Positions 1 to 13,300 of a stretch of 64,000 nt of DNA are shown one piece after another (position 1 is the first letter of the stretch; every line of letters starts with the position of its first letter). The notes under the pieces were generated by a model. It ran no database searches. It was not told the origin of the DNA and saw nothing but the letters and a program-made list of their open reading frames with translations. Source of the DNA: Apostichopus japonicus (lineage: Eukaryota; Echinodermata; Holothuroidea; Aspidochirotida; Stichopodidae); assembly GCF_037975245.1 (NCBI RefSeq), contig NC_092571.1, forward strand, positions 11,541,917 through 11,605,916, given 5' to 3'. The position numbers and the translations under genes are program-made.

Positions 1-1791
1 CTGCATAGCTGTTTGCTACTGAACAATAACATGATTCCCTGATATAAATCCAGCATACCTGTCCCATGATTCATGCATATGCAGAGATAAATACCTACAG
101 GTATATTTGGCTGTGCTGGGAGATATTTACTGTAAATTTCTACACTACAACCTACATAGCAGCTGCATTGCTGTTTGCTACTGAACAATAAAACTTCCCA
201 GTCGTTTTCATGACATTTATGGTCGAGTGGCCTACAGGATATGTCAGTGCTGTTCTAATCTATAACTATTTCCTTTATTCTAACAGCAGGTACTGTCTCA
301 AACTGGCACTCAACGATCCCGGAGGAGAAAGTGACCTTAACATGTTCCGTAATGCTGGGTGCGGTGAACTATCACAATTCGTTAAATTGCTTGATAACTG
401 ACGTGACTTTGCAACCTCCTAACGATTGAAGATAAATATTGACTGTGGATATCAGCGTATTCATGCTTGATAATTTGTCTTACAGTGTGTTTGACACATT
501 TGTACATTAGTTTCAGTTTTTCTGACAAAAGGAATATTTGAGGTCACAGCCTCACACTACAGAAAGACATTTACAAGCAGATTTACATGTTCCTAGTTGT
601 CTTTTTCTCATGAATGAACAAAATATTTTGCCCTAATCTCAAGAAAATATTAGTGGATTTAATGGATGACTATATAAATGCAAAATCAGTTCTGCTTATT
701 TTTTATTTATTTTTTTGCTTGTGTTTCTTTATCACTTTTAGTTTTGACAAAATTATGACCCTTTAAATATATCAGGCACATCAATTGAAGTGGCTGGACT
801 ACTTAGTCTAACACACCAGACCATTAAAGCTAGCTCCTCAAAAGCAACACCATAGCTAAAGAGAATAACATAATAGTCTCACATAATATTTTGAAATTTG
901 CATTACAATTTTTGTCAAGGACAAATGTTTTTGAAGGCCATCGATGGTGTGTTCTGTTGTTCTTTAGGGGATAGACAAACATTTACTGATCAAGCTACGA
1001 ACATTTTTGAAACAATGTGAATAACATTATCATTTAGGGGCACATCAACGACCTGATATCATCATTGCTCGAGACTTAAAGGAGTATTGCAGCTATGAGT
1101 TGACATTGTCCAATGTCCACCCAATTTATTCTAGTACCAACCCATGCCTGTTGTAACCTGGATCCAAAATTACGAACAAAATCTGGCATTGTTTTTGTGT
1201 TTCTCATGAATTAAGTTTATTATTATTTTTAACATTGCAAGCGACATAAACATTATTCAAAGCCCCATTGACTTTGTGATTGATACACCCAACGGGCTGA
1301 TGAATGTCCAGAGCAAAATACAATCATGAGGAGGCAGAGTGTCAGTATGTCCACCAAAAAGCCCCCGTAAAATCAGCCAAAGCTCCCTGAAATCCCACAT
1401 CGATTTTTACGCATTTCAAAGGTGTGACAGATTGAACGGAACAAACGTGTGGCAGTGTTTGTAAATAAAACAATCTAGAATACTCCGTTCCGATTGTCAA
1501 ACTATCGGCTTTAGATCAGCACTTTTTAAGGCACAGAACTGGTTTAATCCTGCCGTTCAAATCCTGCTCTTGACCAAACTTCTTTGCCCCTTCCACATTT
1601 GTTTATTAATATCATTTTAGATAGTTTATCCCACTGGTATATATTTAACTAATTAAATTGTCTGACAAGCTTAAATTTGTCCACAGGACCACATGACTGT
1701 CATTTCCAGGAAACTTGCTATGTATCTCAAGATTTATTCTGAGATTAAAGGAGATGATTACATATGAACACAAAACAAGTGAGACACTTAC
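1..1791. other. NECAP intron 3 (partial), no exon seen
   Basis: AT-rich intronic DNA. A 35-bp near-duplicate occurs at 1-35 and 161-195 (both read CTGCAT.GCTGTTTGCTACTGAACAATAA). I looked on the minus strand for a WVKQE-like continuation of NECAP and found none. Confidence 0.6.
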
Positions 1792-4700
1792 TTAAAATGA
1801 TCTTGTAGAGCTACATTAAAATCAAATGAGTCTGCCCTGTCTTGGAAACCGATGCCGATAAATGCCTTCTTCCCTAAAAGAGAAAAGAGATCACATTACC
1901 CTATAAAATTAACAGAATCAACACCATGCATGAAATCATGGTTTGACCATAAACAATGACCATAGCTATTGGATTCAACTTTCTTTGCTCCCTCTTCTTC
2001 AACCACCCCCACCCCTACCCCAAACCCCTTAAAAGCAGTTTCTTTGTGTTTTAGCGAACTTAACAAGAATTTAAAGATGATTAAGATTACGACTAAGTCC
2101 CTCTTCCGGGTGTTTGAACCAAGTGAAGGGTAATGAAGAAGTACTTCATAAATCTTCTTCTGTTAGTTTGCTGCCTGCAAACATTTTCATATAAGTGTAA
2201 ACGAAATGCAAGAAAAATGGGAAATATAAAATTTTAGTTAGCATCTCATTATTTCAGCTTAACCATAATAAGCCATTAGTCAACCCAAAGGAACTACCAT
2301 ATTATGTGTTTCTAAACATCAGATGCAGGACAAATTTTATCTGTTGTGCGATCGTCCGAGATGACCAAAATTCTGTTTGGACCACTGAAATCAGCCATGG
2401 ATTTCATCTGATAAAATTCAGATTGCATAGTACAACCAAATACCCTCACATACGTAAAAATATAAACTGGTATCATCCTCCATGGCATCACTTTGGAGAC
2501 AACTGAAATCAAACAAAGATAGTGGCAGGCCTATCATCGCCAAAGGAGGGGGGGGGGGGGTTTCCCAGCCCCATGCTTTGGTTCAATTCACCAAACCTAC
2601 ACATCTCTCCTACAGTATAAAAATTGGTCTTCAAGGAATATATTCCTTAACACAGTATCACATCAAAAAATGCTGTGACACAAAAATGGTCAAATTGCTA
2701 TACAAGTCCAAAGATGTCAACAACTGCCACACATCTTTGAACTATACGTAGCAATTTGACCATTTTACATCATAGCCTTTTATGCAAAACTAAATATATA
2801 TTATTCCTGGGCAGTGAACAGTGTTGAGCAATGCTGGAGACTATGCCGGTGTGACAGGATTTTTTCCCCCCTGAAAATATTCCCCCCCGGGGGGAATATT
2901 TCCTAGGAAATTTTCCCCCCGGGTGGAGATTTCCTAGGAAATATTCCCCCCCCGGTGGGCATTATTCCTAGGAAATATTCCCCCCAACCTGGAAAAATTC
3001 CCCCCCACCTTCATGTAATTCTAGTTAATTGTATTTTTGTACACCTATCAAGGATATCTCATCATGGAACTATAATAAGGAGATTTTAACATTTTTTGGG
3101 CATGAACTTGGAATATATCATTCCTGCAATAAGGATATTCAGAGGAAATGTCTTGGGTTAGGGTTAGGCCATGAATGCAGTGCCATGAATGGAATGGGAC
3201 TAGCTCTGATGCTCTGATGTTACTGATGTAGTCAAGTATAATCATTGTAAATTGAAACTATTAAATTGTGTTGGTATGATGGTTCCACAGGAGGATTCAA
3301 TGTTTATTGGGAAGGGGTTGACTTATTGATTATTGATTATGAGCTGTGGTGAAGCTCATTGGGATTATCTTAATTCATGGCTTATGAGGGTGAACATCAA
3401 AGGGATTGCTGCACTGAAGCCAATTATACATACTGTTACACAGATAGTCCTGATTGATATGGTGTGGAAATGTTGGGTATATAGAGTGGACCCAAATGCC
3501 CTGGTCATCACAATTTTATTGCAACTAACTGTCCGCTGGCCACTAAAAAAAGGTTGCGAATACGTGAAGGATATATTCCTAGCGTTTAATTGCCATGAAC
3601 AAACGATCGACCATCTCATCATACACTGAATTTGAGATATCGCCTATTGGAATATAGGAATATTATGAAATTCATTGAAAGCTAAAGACTTGCAGGTGCT
3701 GGCAGGAAAATTGATCATGCTTATGGTGGGGGGGGTAAATTTTCAGGGTGGGGGGGAATTTATCCTAGGTAAAATTCCCCCCCGTGGGGGAAAATTTTCA
3801 GGGGGGGGGGGGGAAATTTCCTGTTACACTGGTACTTTTATGCTGTGTTTCCTTTTTGTATAGATCTAGACTTGTTTGAAGTTGTTTCAGTCTTCACTCT
3901 TCTACTGTAACTGATGGAACACAAAATGTATGATATCTCCCAAAATCAAATACAAACACTTGCTTCCTATTGTGTATGATGTTCTCTCAGATTATAAGCT
4001 TTATCTAAGGTCATTTAGTTTGTACTTGTCCTTTTAACGATATGTTTCAACTTTGTGATCATCTTGGTGTCCCAGTCGAGCAAATTTGTACTTATTTCTT
4101 CTGGTTGTTCCTCGGACAACTACGCCTTAACATTTTGGTTGACCCAATAGCAAACTTGGTTGTCCCCCCCTCATCCCCCCCCCCCCAAGAAAAAATTTGA
4201 GAAATGATATCAACTTCTCTTTCAAGGGGAGGGCTGTTTTGAAGGAGAGGGGATGGAATGGGTATTTGGAGCACTTCTTAGCAAGTATTATAACAGTCTG
4301 CTTAGAGGCATATTTCTGGAGATAACCTTCATACTGTTTGTACAGAGGAGTTCTTAGGTCATTAAATGGTGCATAATACAGGGATCTGGTTCTAATTTCA
4401 TCCTGATGCCAGTAGCTTAACAGCCCTATTAAAGGCTGCCCTTATAGCAAAGGCCTTTATATATATGGAGAATAAGACCAAATAGATATATATATATGCA
4501 AGGACATACCACTTTCATCTTCAATTCTAATGACGAAATATCTGCTCGAATCAAGAACAGACTCCACAGCTTCACCAGGATAACTTGGTATGGGGGCCTT
4601 GGCAAATAGTTCTCCAGAATTTTTATCTTCTATGCAAATGAAACATTCTTTCCCGATGGCCATAACTTTCATCCGACTGATCCAATCTGGACTGTCTAAC

Positions 4701-5379
4701 TTCCAATCAGCTGCTCTGTATGAAAACAGTAAAAAGGTAATATTGAAATATGGATCAGTCTGTACTGTAAATAAGGTTGCCTTTTGCATGGCCTTAATGC
4801 CAAAAATATTATTATCCACTATATTGACATGCTTCATTTGATGAGCAAGTAATTAATATTAGGGAGCAAAAAACGCAATGTCACAATGGATAGCGTATTG
4901 TACCGTTAAAAAAAGGGGGGATACAGTAAACAAGTTCTCATCTCACTGTAAATAAGCAATGAAAACCTTTCAAGGTTTTTAAATAATCAACTTGATTGTT
5001 TCACTTCACGACATGTGTAAGTAAAGAAACAATACAAAATCCAATGTACTTATATTTTATAACCAGCTAGCCTTGGTTGATGAGAATTTACAATACATTC
5101 TATGACAGAGCAGACATCAAATAAAAGATTAAAATGGTAATACTTATGTGGGTACAGTGTTGCCTCACAATTATAACATCCAACACTCTTGTTCCACCTA
5201 TCGAAAATTAGGTCTAGAAGATGCTTTAACTGTTCACTCAGTCTAGCCTAGGTCTGAAAAGTAATGGATACCTTAAGTACCTACCTGTATCCACGATTTG
5301 TTGTTCTTGGTGGTATTCTGAACACATGAACCTCAGGTTTCACCAAGAGTACCCTTTCATAGTCACTGGCAGTTGTCAT
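1792..5379 (-). CDS. NECAP: NECAP endocytic adaptor (adaptin-ear-binding coat-associated protein), 5' part only
   Basis: NECAP proteins bind AP-2 and accessory factors at clathrin-coated pits. Three coding exons are visible on the minus strand: 5285-5379 (ATG at 5379), 4510-4715 and 1792-1873. They join in frame (95 + 206 + 82 nt) with GT/AG borders. The product begins [17 protein letters not shown] and carries the hallmark NECAP PHear-domain words [53 protein letters not shown] and ALQDHFK, in the family order. The third exon ends in phase 2 after the DHFK motif, where family members continue with WVKQE and a Pro/Gly-rich tail carrying AP-2-binding motifs. I could not find that next exon in 1-1791, so the gene runs off the left edge. 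Vertebrate NECAP1 and NECAP2 cannot be told apart here. The family call is firm and exon borders are confident. Confidence 0.93.
2846..3832. mobile_element. Fold-back DNA element with C-block/G-block ends, inside NECAP intron 2
   Basis: The left end reads CCGGTGTGACAGGATT and continues as an array of ATTCCCCCCC and TTTCCTAGGAAATATT units (2860-3010). The right end is the inverse: G-blocks from 3727 on, finishing AAATTTCCTGTTACACTGG at 3832. Read inward, both ends share C-C-[GA]-G-T-G-T-[GA]-A-C-A-G-G-A followed by T/A and a C block. The interior (3011-3726) has only short chance ORFs, so this looks non-autonomous. No convincing target-site duplication was found. It resembles the element at 37574-38090. 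Confidence 0.6.
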
Positions 5380-7387
5380 TTTGATAGTATAGGCTAGTCC
5401 TTTGTGGAGATTTTATGACTTGAGAAGAATGTTTCACTATTTGTTAGTTCAAAGTCTCTAGAAGTTGTAATGCTTAACAATTTTAGCATTACAATATAGA
5501 TCAGTTAATTCAGACTTCAGTCATCAGAGACACTGCAGGTCCCAACATTCACAACAATGGTCAGTGACTTTCCAACATAGAAATATCCAAACCTGCCTTT
5601 CCTGTGGGAAGGCCTTGCCTCACGTTATGTTGAACTTGTGCCAACTTGACACAACTTGCCTTAGGCTAGTTTATTCCAACACTTGTTGCGTGTATAGGGA
5701 TCTTACTAGCTTAACTGTTACTGATCATGGTACCGATACAGGCCTAGGCTAAATCCAACACAATTTAACGAGTTTGTATCAAAGTTAACGTTAGGCTTAC
5801 AATACAAGTTACAGTACGTTACAGCTTGAACGGGAATTTAGTTAAGCCTAGGTAGGTATCAATTTTGACAAAAAATATTCCGCATTGAACTATAAACTAG
5901 ACATGCACTATAAATCCCTCCAGAGTCCATATCAGTATTTGGCCAGGTGAAATGCAGTGTCTTTTAAGTTGATGCAAGGGTTGATAACCTCCTCTGTTAT
6001 GTTATAGGCCTGGGCCTACGTAGCGGTATTCACGTTGATCTTACTCTTAATTAATGCAGGAGAGTGTAACACTTGTAACACTGGCCTAAATGGTTACGAT
6101 TTTCCAACACAGTAAACACGATACCCACATGTACTACATCTCGCAATTCCCTATGCTTCGATAATTAGGAACAGTGCCCTCTAACCCATCCCACTTTAGC
6201 ATTTCATAGAAGAAACGACTGATATAGTCAATCTAATTGTGAAAATCAAATTTTATTCTGCATTGAGAAATAATTGGCTGCCTAGCAACAACACGCTAAT
6301 TCGCTTTATTTTAATTTGATGTTCCTGATTCAGTGACAGGGAAACATAACTCGCAGATTGGGCCATGAGAAAAGTAACTTGCGTTGCTTCTTAGCAGTTA
6401 GAAATGCATTTCGTTGTTTGCTATAATGATAGTTGCTGTAGGATAATGTTATTGCCATCGGTCAAGACGTTCGACCTAGGCCTAGGCTATGTTAAGGCTA
6501 GGCTGTAGGTCTAACTTAGCCGGATCTAGTGCCATTTCGGCATAGCTATATTCCGCCGTAACTTTCCGCCATACTTTTACACTGTCATCAAATTTATAAT
6601 AGTCCGTTGAATAAATTATATTATGCTGATTGTTTCATAAAAAGACCGATTCTGATTGTCGATTTGAATAAACGATTTTGTGGCCTAGGGCCTAGGCCTA
6701 GGTAGCAATATAAAGTGCATATAGGCCGACAGTGCACCCACAATAATGTGCTCGTTCCATCATATATCCCGATGTTTCACACCAATTGGATGATTCCAGA
6801 AATCCATCATGGTTTATGAAATTTTTTTCTGAAATTTGATATCTTGACACTAGTAAAAGAATGATTGGAACAAACGTCTGACAATAGATAAGCAGTAAGA
6901 TTGCAATGTCTACGATATAAACTTGCCATCAAATTGAGAGATATATAAATTTTTAAGAAACTTTTGTGAGTGACAATGTGGTATTGATAATGAGTAGATG
7001 ATTTTAAGACCACATACAAGGTTTGTGCTGTGTCATATAAAGTGATCATATTGGGTTAAATTAGATGTTCTTGTTAGTGTCACATGTTGATAATATTGCA
7101 CATGCATCTTATAAAGTTATCATATTGGGATAAAGATGTTCTCTTTAGTGTCACATGTTGATAAATTGTCATAAAAGCCCATCTCTCTAGCACTCTGTAC
7201 ATGGACCCATATGTCGTTGTTGTGTAGACCTAGATGTCTTCACCACAGAGAATGGAGAAATAATTTATTGTGCTTTCTTTTTGTTTAGGAAATTAATTCA
7301 ACATTAAAGAGGGGTAATTTCTTAGAAGAATTCCGGAGAAAGTCACCTTATTTGTGAATATTACACTCATCCCAAGGCTCAATAGAT
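5380..7387. promoter_or_regulatory. Divergent intergenic region between NECAP and the LRRC34-like gene
   Basis: The two start codons face away from each other across 2.0 kb, so this interval must hold both promoters. It contains the palindromic CCTAGGCCTAGG runs near 6475 and 6690 that recur in this genome, a dispersed repeat (about 6800-7050), and a roughly 60-70 bp imperfect duplication (7035-7099 and 7108-7165, both containing GTGTCACATGTTGATAA). No TATA box or defined start site could be assigned. Confidence 0.5.
6800..7050. repeat. Dispersed repeat, copy also at 27537-27790
   Basis: On the minus strand both loci translate to a similar degenerate string ending in HC....LL.DV.SNHS....F..KFH, although no protein family is recognised. 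That similarity identifies the pair as copies of one interspersed element rather than exons. Confidence 0.45.
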
Positions 7388-10300
7388 ATGTCGGATCCAG
7401 CGGGGGTTCTTAGTAGATATGAAGATGTCTGTGAAGAACTTGAAGTTAAACCGAGCCCTTTCATCATGAAAGTTCTGGATAAACAAAGAGAAGATCAGAT
7501 TGTGTAAGTCTATTTGAAAGGATATTCTGGTGGCAGGATATGTTATTGTTGAAGTTTATTGTTGAGCATTATTTTTTTCAAAATGTGTTGTAATTTAATA
7601 GTTTGTAATCGGTACCTCTGGCTGATTTTTTTGGTGCTGGGGGAAGGTTGTGGGGAGGGGGCTTGATAACATGCAATCTAATTTATTCACAGAAGAAGAT
7701 GATATCTTTTAAGTATAATTGTATTTTGAATTATAACTCAGAAAATTAAAGATCTAGAATAAATGATACCTTTCGAGTCAAAAATTTGAATTTCTAATAT
7801 TCAAGGTGAATGCTAATAAAGCATGTAGCTAATCCACAAGCTATTTTGAGATCACATTCGGAGGATGGATCTCTTCGCAAAAGTTTTGCTTATTAGGTTT
7901 GAAACATTCAAAATCGGTGGCATCCTAAAGGTATAGGAAGTTTTTGTACCTCCCCCCACTCCCCCCAACTTTCCTGTATACCAAAAACGTCAGTATTAAA
8001 ATCATTTATAATTTAGATTTCAATAGTCAATCCTTGAGATTGCTTTCACTTTGTTTAATCCACCATGTTTTCTTTCTTAATTGCTTGGAGTGAACACAGT
8101 ATGCAACAAACAGAAATACTTTCATTATGTTCAAGAATTTGGTTTTTGTTGATTACTTGTTTATACCATAAAAGCATGAGTGAACTTAATTTGAATTTCT
8201 AATATTCAAGGTGAATTGTAATAAAGCATGTAGCTAATCCACAAGCTATTCTGAGATCACATTCGGAGGATGGATCTCATCGCAAAAGTTTTGCTTATTA
8301 GTTTTGTAACATTCCAAAATCGGTGGCATCCTAAATGTATAGGAAGTTTTTGTACCTCCCCCCCAACTTTTATGTATACCAAAAACGTCAGTGTTAAAAT
8401 CATTGTGATTATAATATAGATTTCAAAAGTTAATCTTTGAGATTGCTTTCACTTTGTTCAATCTTCAGTATATTCTTTCTTAATTGCTTGGAGTGAACAC
8501 AGTACGCATCAAAACATTTCAAACAGAATATTTCCATTATGTTCAAGAATTTGGTTGTTTTGTTTGAAAATTTTAGGTATCTTTAGTGCCAGCATGAATG
8601 ATCTTGAAGTATGTTTACCTTCATTCATGACTTACAAAATTGTCAGAGTTTTGCCCCCTAGTAAAATTCTCTTGTGAAACATCTTGCATTTTGTGTGCCT
8701 ATTTTGTGTCTACTTTGTCGTGGCATATGGTTATTTTGTTTGAAAGATTTAGCTGTATGTTCAATGCCAGCATCATGATATTGAAGTATGTTTTACTATT
8801 AAATAGATCAAATTTACTGTAACGTATTAATTCAATCATGACTTGCCAGCTTTTGCATAATAATAAATGCATGTGCTAATAACTTTTATGCATATGCTCC
8901 TTGTCAACCATTTACAGTATCAATACTTCAAAATTGTTTTTTATTTCATTTAATTTTTTTACACAAATTTGTAGAAGAGAACTTCAGTATTTGTAAGTAT
9001 TTGCACAAGTTAAATTTGGTGTGTTGAATTTACTGCTCACATTTCTACACTCACAGTACCAGTGTAACCTAAAGGCTATTGTTGGTAATGCTTACTATAT
9101 GTCTGGTCCAGGGGTCTTTAGGGTATAGGCTAGTATTTTATGTGCTGACGTTTTTTACTCCTTTTCATGTTTAGGCTAGAGCTGGGAATAAATTGCCTCT
9201 ATCACTGAGGACATGCTGGTTGGATTTTAAACACACAATATTAATATAATTATGTATTTAATTGAAACTAGGCTATTGTGACTTTGTGAGTTACCTAAGT
9301 TACACACTGTGTTATAACTGACAATATGGTCTTTCCATAGTATGTATGATAATAAAACAATTAAGAAAACATAGATATACTCTGATCAGATTAGTCAAAA
9401 GTATTGTCTAGGAAAGTGGAGATGTCTTGGTTTTTACATGTTTTTAAAGAAACCTACAGCTGGGAACAATTTATCCAGTTTCACATTGCCATATATATGC
9501 TATGCAAAAATGCCATATGCTAAGAAATTGCTAAACAGTACAAGTCAAAATAGGTACATACTATTTATTTTTTTTTACACAGAAACCATAACTTTTTATA
9601 AGTCTATGCAAACTTCAGAGCATTTGGAACTGCTACACAAAATTTGGGTTACATGGTTACATATAAGTTTAGGAATACTATCAATATTGTAGTTATTGTT
9701 GACAAGTTTATGTTTTTCTCTTGTGATCAATGTAAGCATATTGACAGAGTAATCTAAAAAAGCTAGTTTTTCTATTAACTAAGTTTGAATCTTTCTGCTT
9801 GGTTGTTACTACTGTAGTCTATTGCACCACACATACACCTAACATTATAACGAGTCATGACGAGTCACTTCTTGGTTGTTCCTACTGTAGTTTATGCACC
9901 ACACTTACACCTAGCGTTATAACGAGTCATGACTAGAGTCACTTCTTGGTTGTTCCTACTGTAGTTTATGCACCACACTTACACCTAACGTTATAACGAT
10001 TCATGACGAGTCACTTCTTGGTTGTTACTACTGTAGTTTATGCACCAAGTTTACACCTAGCATTATAACGAGTCATGACTAGAGTCACTTCTTGGTTGTT
10101 ACTACTGTAGTTTATGCACCACACATACACCTAGCATTATAACGAGTCATGACGAGTCACTTCTTGGTTGTTACTACTGACATAGTTTATGCACCGCACA
10201 TACACCTAGCATTATAACGAGTCATGACTAGAGTCACTTCTTGGTTGTTACTACTGTAGTTTATGCACCACACTTACACCTAACATTATAACGAGTCATG

Positions 10301-13300
10301 ACTAGTCACTTCTTGGTTGTTCCTACTGTAGTTTATGCACCACACTTACACCTAGCGTTATAACGAGTCATAACTAGAGTCACTTCTCGGTTGTTCCTAC
10401 TGTAGTTTATGCACCACACATACACCTAACATTATAATGAGTCATGACTAGAACCACTTCTTGGTTGTTACTACTGTAGTCTATTGCACCACACTTACAC
10501 CTTACATCATGAGTCATGGCTAAGTCACTCTTTCACCAACATAAATATGAAACTCAAGAAGCTATTTGTGACATACTCTGCCATTGTGATTGTCCACTGA
10601 CTTGATTATGTCTCTCTTGCATTTTCTAAGCAACCACAGTGAGTTGCATTGTAGATATATATCTCCTCAAAACCAAGCAAGGTGAGGGGGGGGAATGTTT
10701 TTTTTTATCATAGTAATGTAGAATAAATGTCAGACACAAAAAGAATAGCACCTGAACTGGTTCATTCACCAAACACATATATTCTGCATTATTGGTTGTA
10801 ATTTTGAAGATAACAAAACCACACTGATAACAGGCTTGAGCATCTGGTTTTTCCAACTATCTCCTGGTTTATTCCAAACACCCCAAAGAAGAAAAGATGG
10901 TTAGTTTTTTGTTTTGTTTTTGTGTGTGGGGGGGGGGGGAGAATGGTAGGGATAGGGGTAATTAGTTGATGTCAGGATAGACAATCAATATTTTTGGTGA
11001 AGGCTGTTGCAGTCCGAGATAGTAATTGAATATTGATATCATGAATGTACTCCCAAACTGCCATATGATGCAAGACTATAGATGATTCTAAGAGACTGAC
11101 TTTGGTCAGCTTGCGGCTTTGATAAGCCAATGATGGATTCTTTGCGAGTTTCTGCTTGCAGGAGGATCTAAAAAATACATACATCTACTCTGGATGCTGA
11201 CTGTGTGCATTAAAGACCATAACAATATTTCAAATATGAGTTAAGTTTTGGTCATTGATGTCCTTCTTCACAGAGATCCCAGAGAAGAGATGCACTTACA
11301 ACTACCCGGTAATAATTACCTCCTCACGGACACTAGGCTGATCGATGACGACGCATTCCATCTCTACAAGACCTTGGTCAACAATACCTACGTGGTCAGT
11401 CTTGACCTCAGGTACAACGAACTGACGGACAACGGTGCTATACACATGTCAAAGTTACTCGAGGTGTGTGTTACATCTATATACAGATATAGGATATTAA
11501 GTTACTATGCATGATTTTTATTGTGTATGTCAAGACGTAGTGACTGGTGTCTTGCGATTGAACGTTTTATTCCTACAAAGTATTTGAATGAAGGCCACAG
11601 TGAAGTTGATCAATATAATAATAATAATAGGTATAAATATCCCAAAAATTATTCAAATTTAGTACTTCATTGATTTTGCATGAAAGCCATGCATGTGAAT
11701 GGTCATCAGTGTTACAACCAAAAAAAAATTAAAATAAAACAAAACTGTTAGCAAACTGCTTATCCACTAAAAAGCCTGTGTATTAAGAGAATGTGTAAAA
11801 GTAAGAAGGCCTGACGTTTCCATCCTAGCAGGATCTTCTTCAGCCTCTGAAGAAGATCCTGCTAGGATCTAAACGTCAGGCCCTCTTACTTTTACACAAC
11901 CCCAAAAAAGTAGCTTGCTAAGCTCGCTAAGCGTACTGTATTTAGAAGTAGTACTTTGGTGGAGGTTAATTCTCTCTGTTCAAGTCATTCGTGGACAATG
12001 TGGAGTGTTCGTTCAAATTTCAAATTCAAAATTCATTTGAGGAAAAGTCAGTGCTCTGAGATTCTGAGCATAAGTGGCCAATGTTTTAACTTTCTAGCAT
12101 ATTTTTGGGGCAATATAAATATATATATAATATTAACATATATAGATTAGTATAAATATTTATATATAAATATAATATAAATATATTTATAATATAGATA
12201 TTTATATAATATAAATATATAGATAAAAACTGGTTTGACATTAATGTTTGTACTTGAGACACAATAAATTTGACCAAGTGACATCAGATCAGAGTAACGT
12301 TTTGTGTTTCAAGAAATGGGGAAATATGCAAAAAGTATTTGAGCTGGCATTTGGCTGAATATTCAATTACAGTCATTTATAATTATGAATTATAAATAAA
12401 TGTTTAAACCATTTTCCTGTGCTTATCCATTCTTTACAGGAAACCTGTGCATTGAAATTCCTTAGCCTGATGTCTAATAGCCTCACCGCTGAGGGAATAA
12501 AACTCATCGCAAAGGGCCTACAGGTAGTACAAACCTAACATGCTTTTCCATATACATCTCATATAGTGCATAATTACAGTGCATACGTATATCACAGAAT
12601 AACATAGTATAAGAACCATGTCTGAACTCTTGGCTTTACAGGTGGGCTGTATTGGCCCCAAATATGATAGATATTCAAATATTTAGTACTCCAGGAAAGT
12701 ACTATTTAAAAACTTCAACAATTACAGGATGCTATAATTTGGGGCCTATACTGACTACCTTTAAGGAAACATTTGGGAACTGTCAATAGAATGTGAATGG
12801 AAGTAAATTGAAATGAAAATAAAGGGTTGGCCCAAAAAGTCTTTTGGAAGAGATATATGTAAATGGTACAATTCTTCCAAAAACTTGGCCAAGCAAATTA
12901 ACTTTGAAATTTGTGGTTGTAGCTCCACAGATTGTAAATCATGAAAGCAATATTGTGTTTGTTCTAATAGGGTGTGCAGGGATCAGGGATGGTAGATAGT
13001 CTGTTTACCTGTTTAAACCCAAATCAGCTTGGGAAAAGAAAAGGCCAAATGATGCCAAAACAGTCAACCTTTAAATTTTGCATAAACGTGCTATTTTTGA
13101 AGGATTCTGATCTTCTGACAGACTTTAAGACCTTTCCGTGAGCATTGAAAGGTTCTGAACAGTCAAAATATTGTGTGCATGTGTTTTGGTGTTTTTGTAA
13201 TTTCATATTTAAATGAGTAAATTATTATTATTATGATTATTATTATTATGATTATTATTATGATTCATTTGCCTGTAGATAAATGACACACTTCTAACAT

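Noticed and set aside
1081-1140. Candidate NECAP exon 4 (minus-strand AATTGGGTGGACA after TAG)
   Set aside because: The reading frame required by exon 3 does not give the WVKQE-type continuation.
12110-12230. Short ORFs in the TATA/ATAA-rich stretch
   Set aside because: Simple AT-rich sequence; no coding character.
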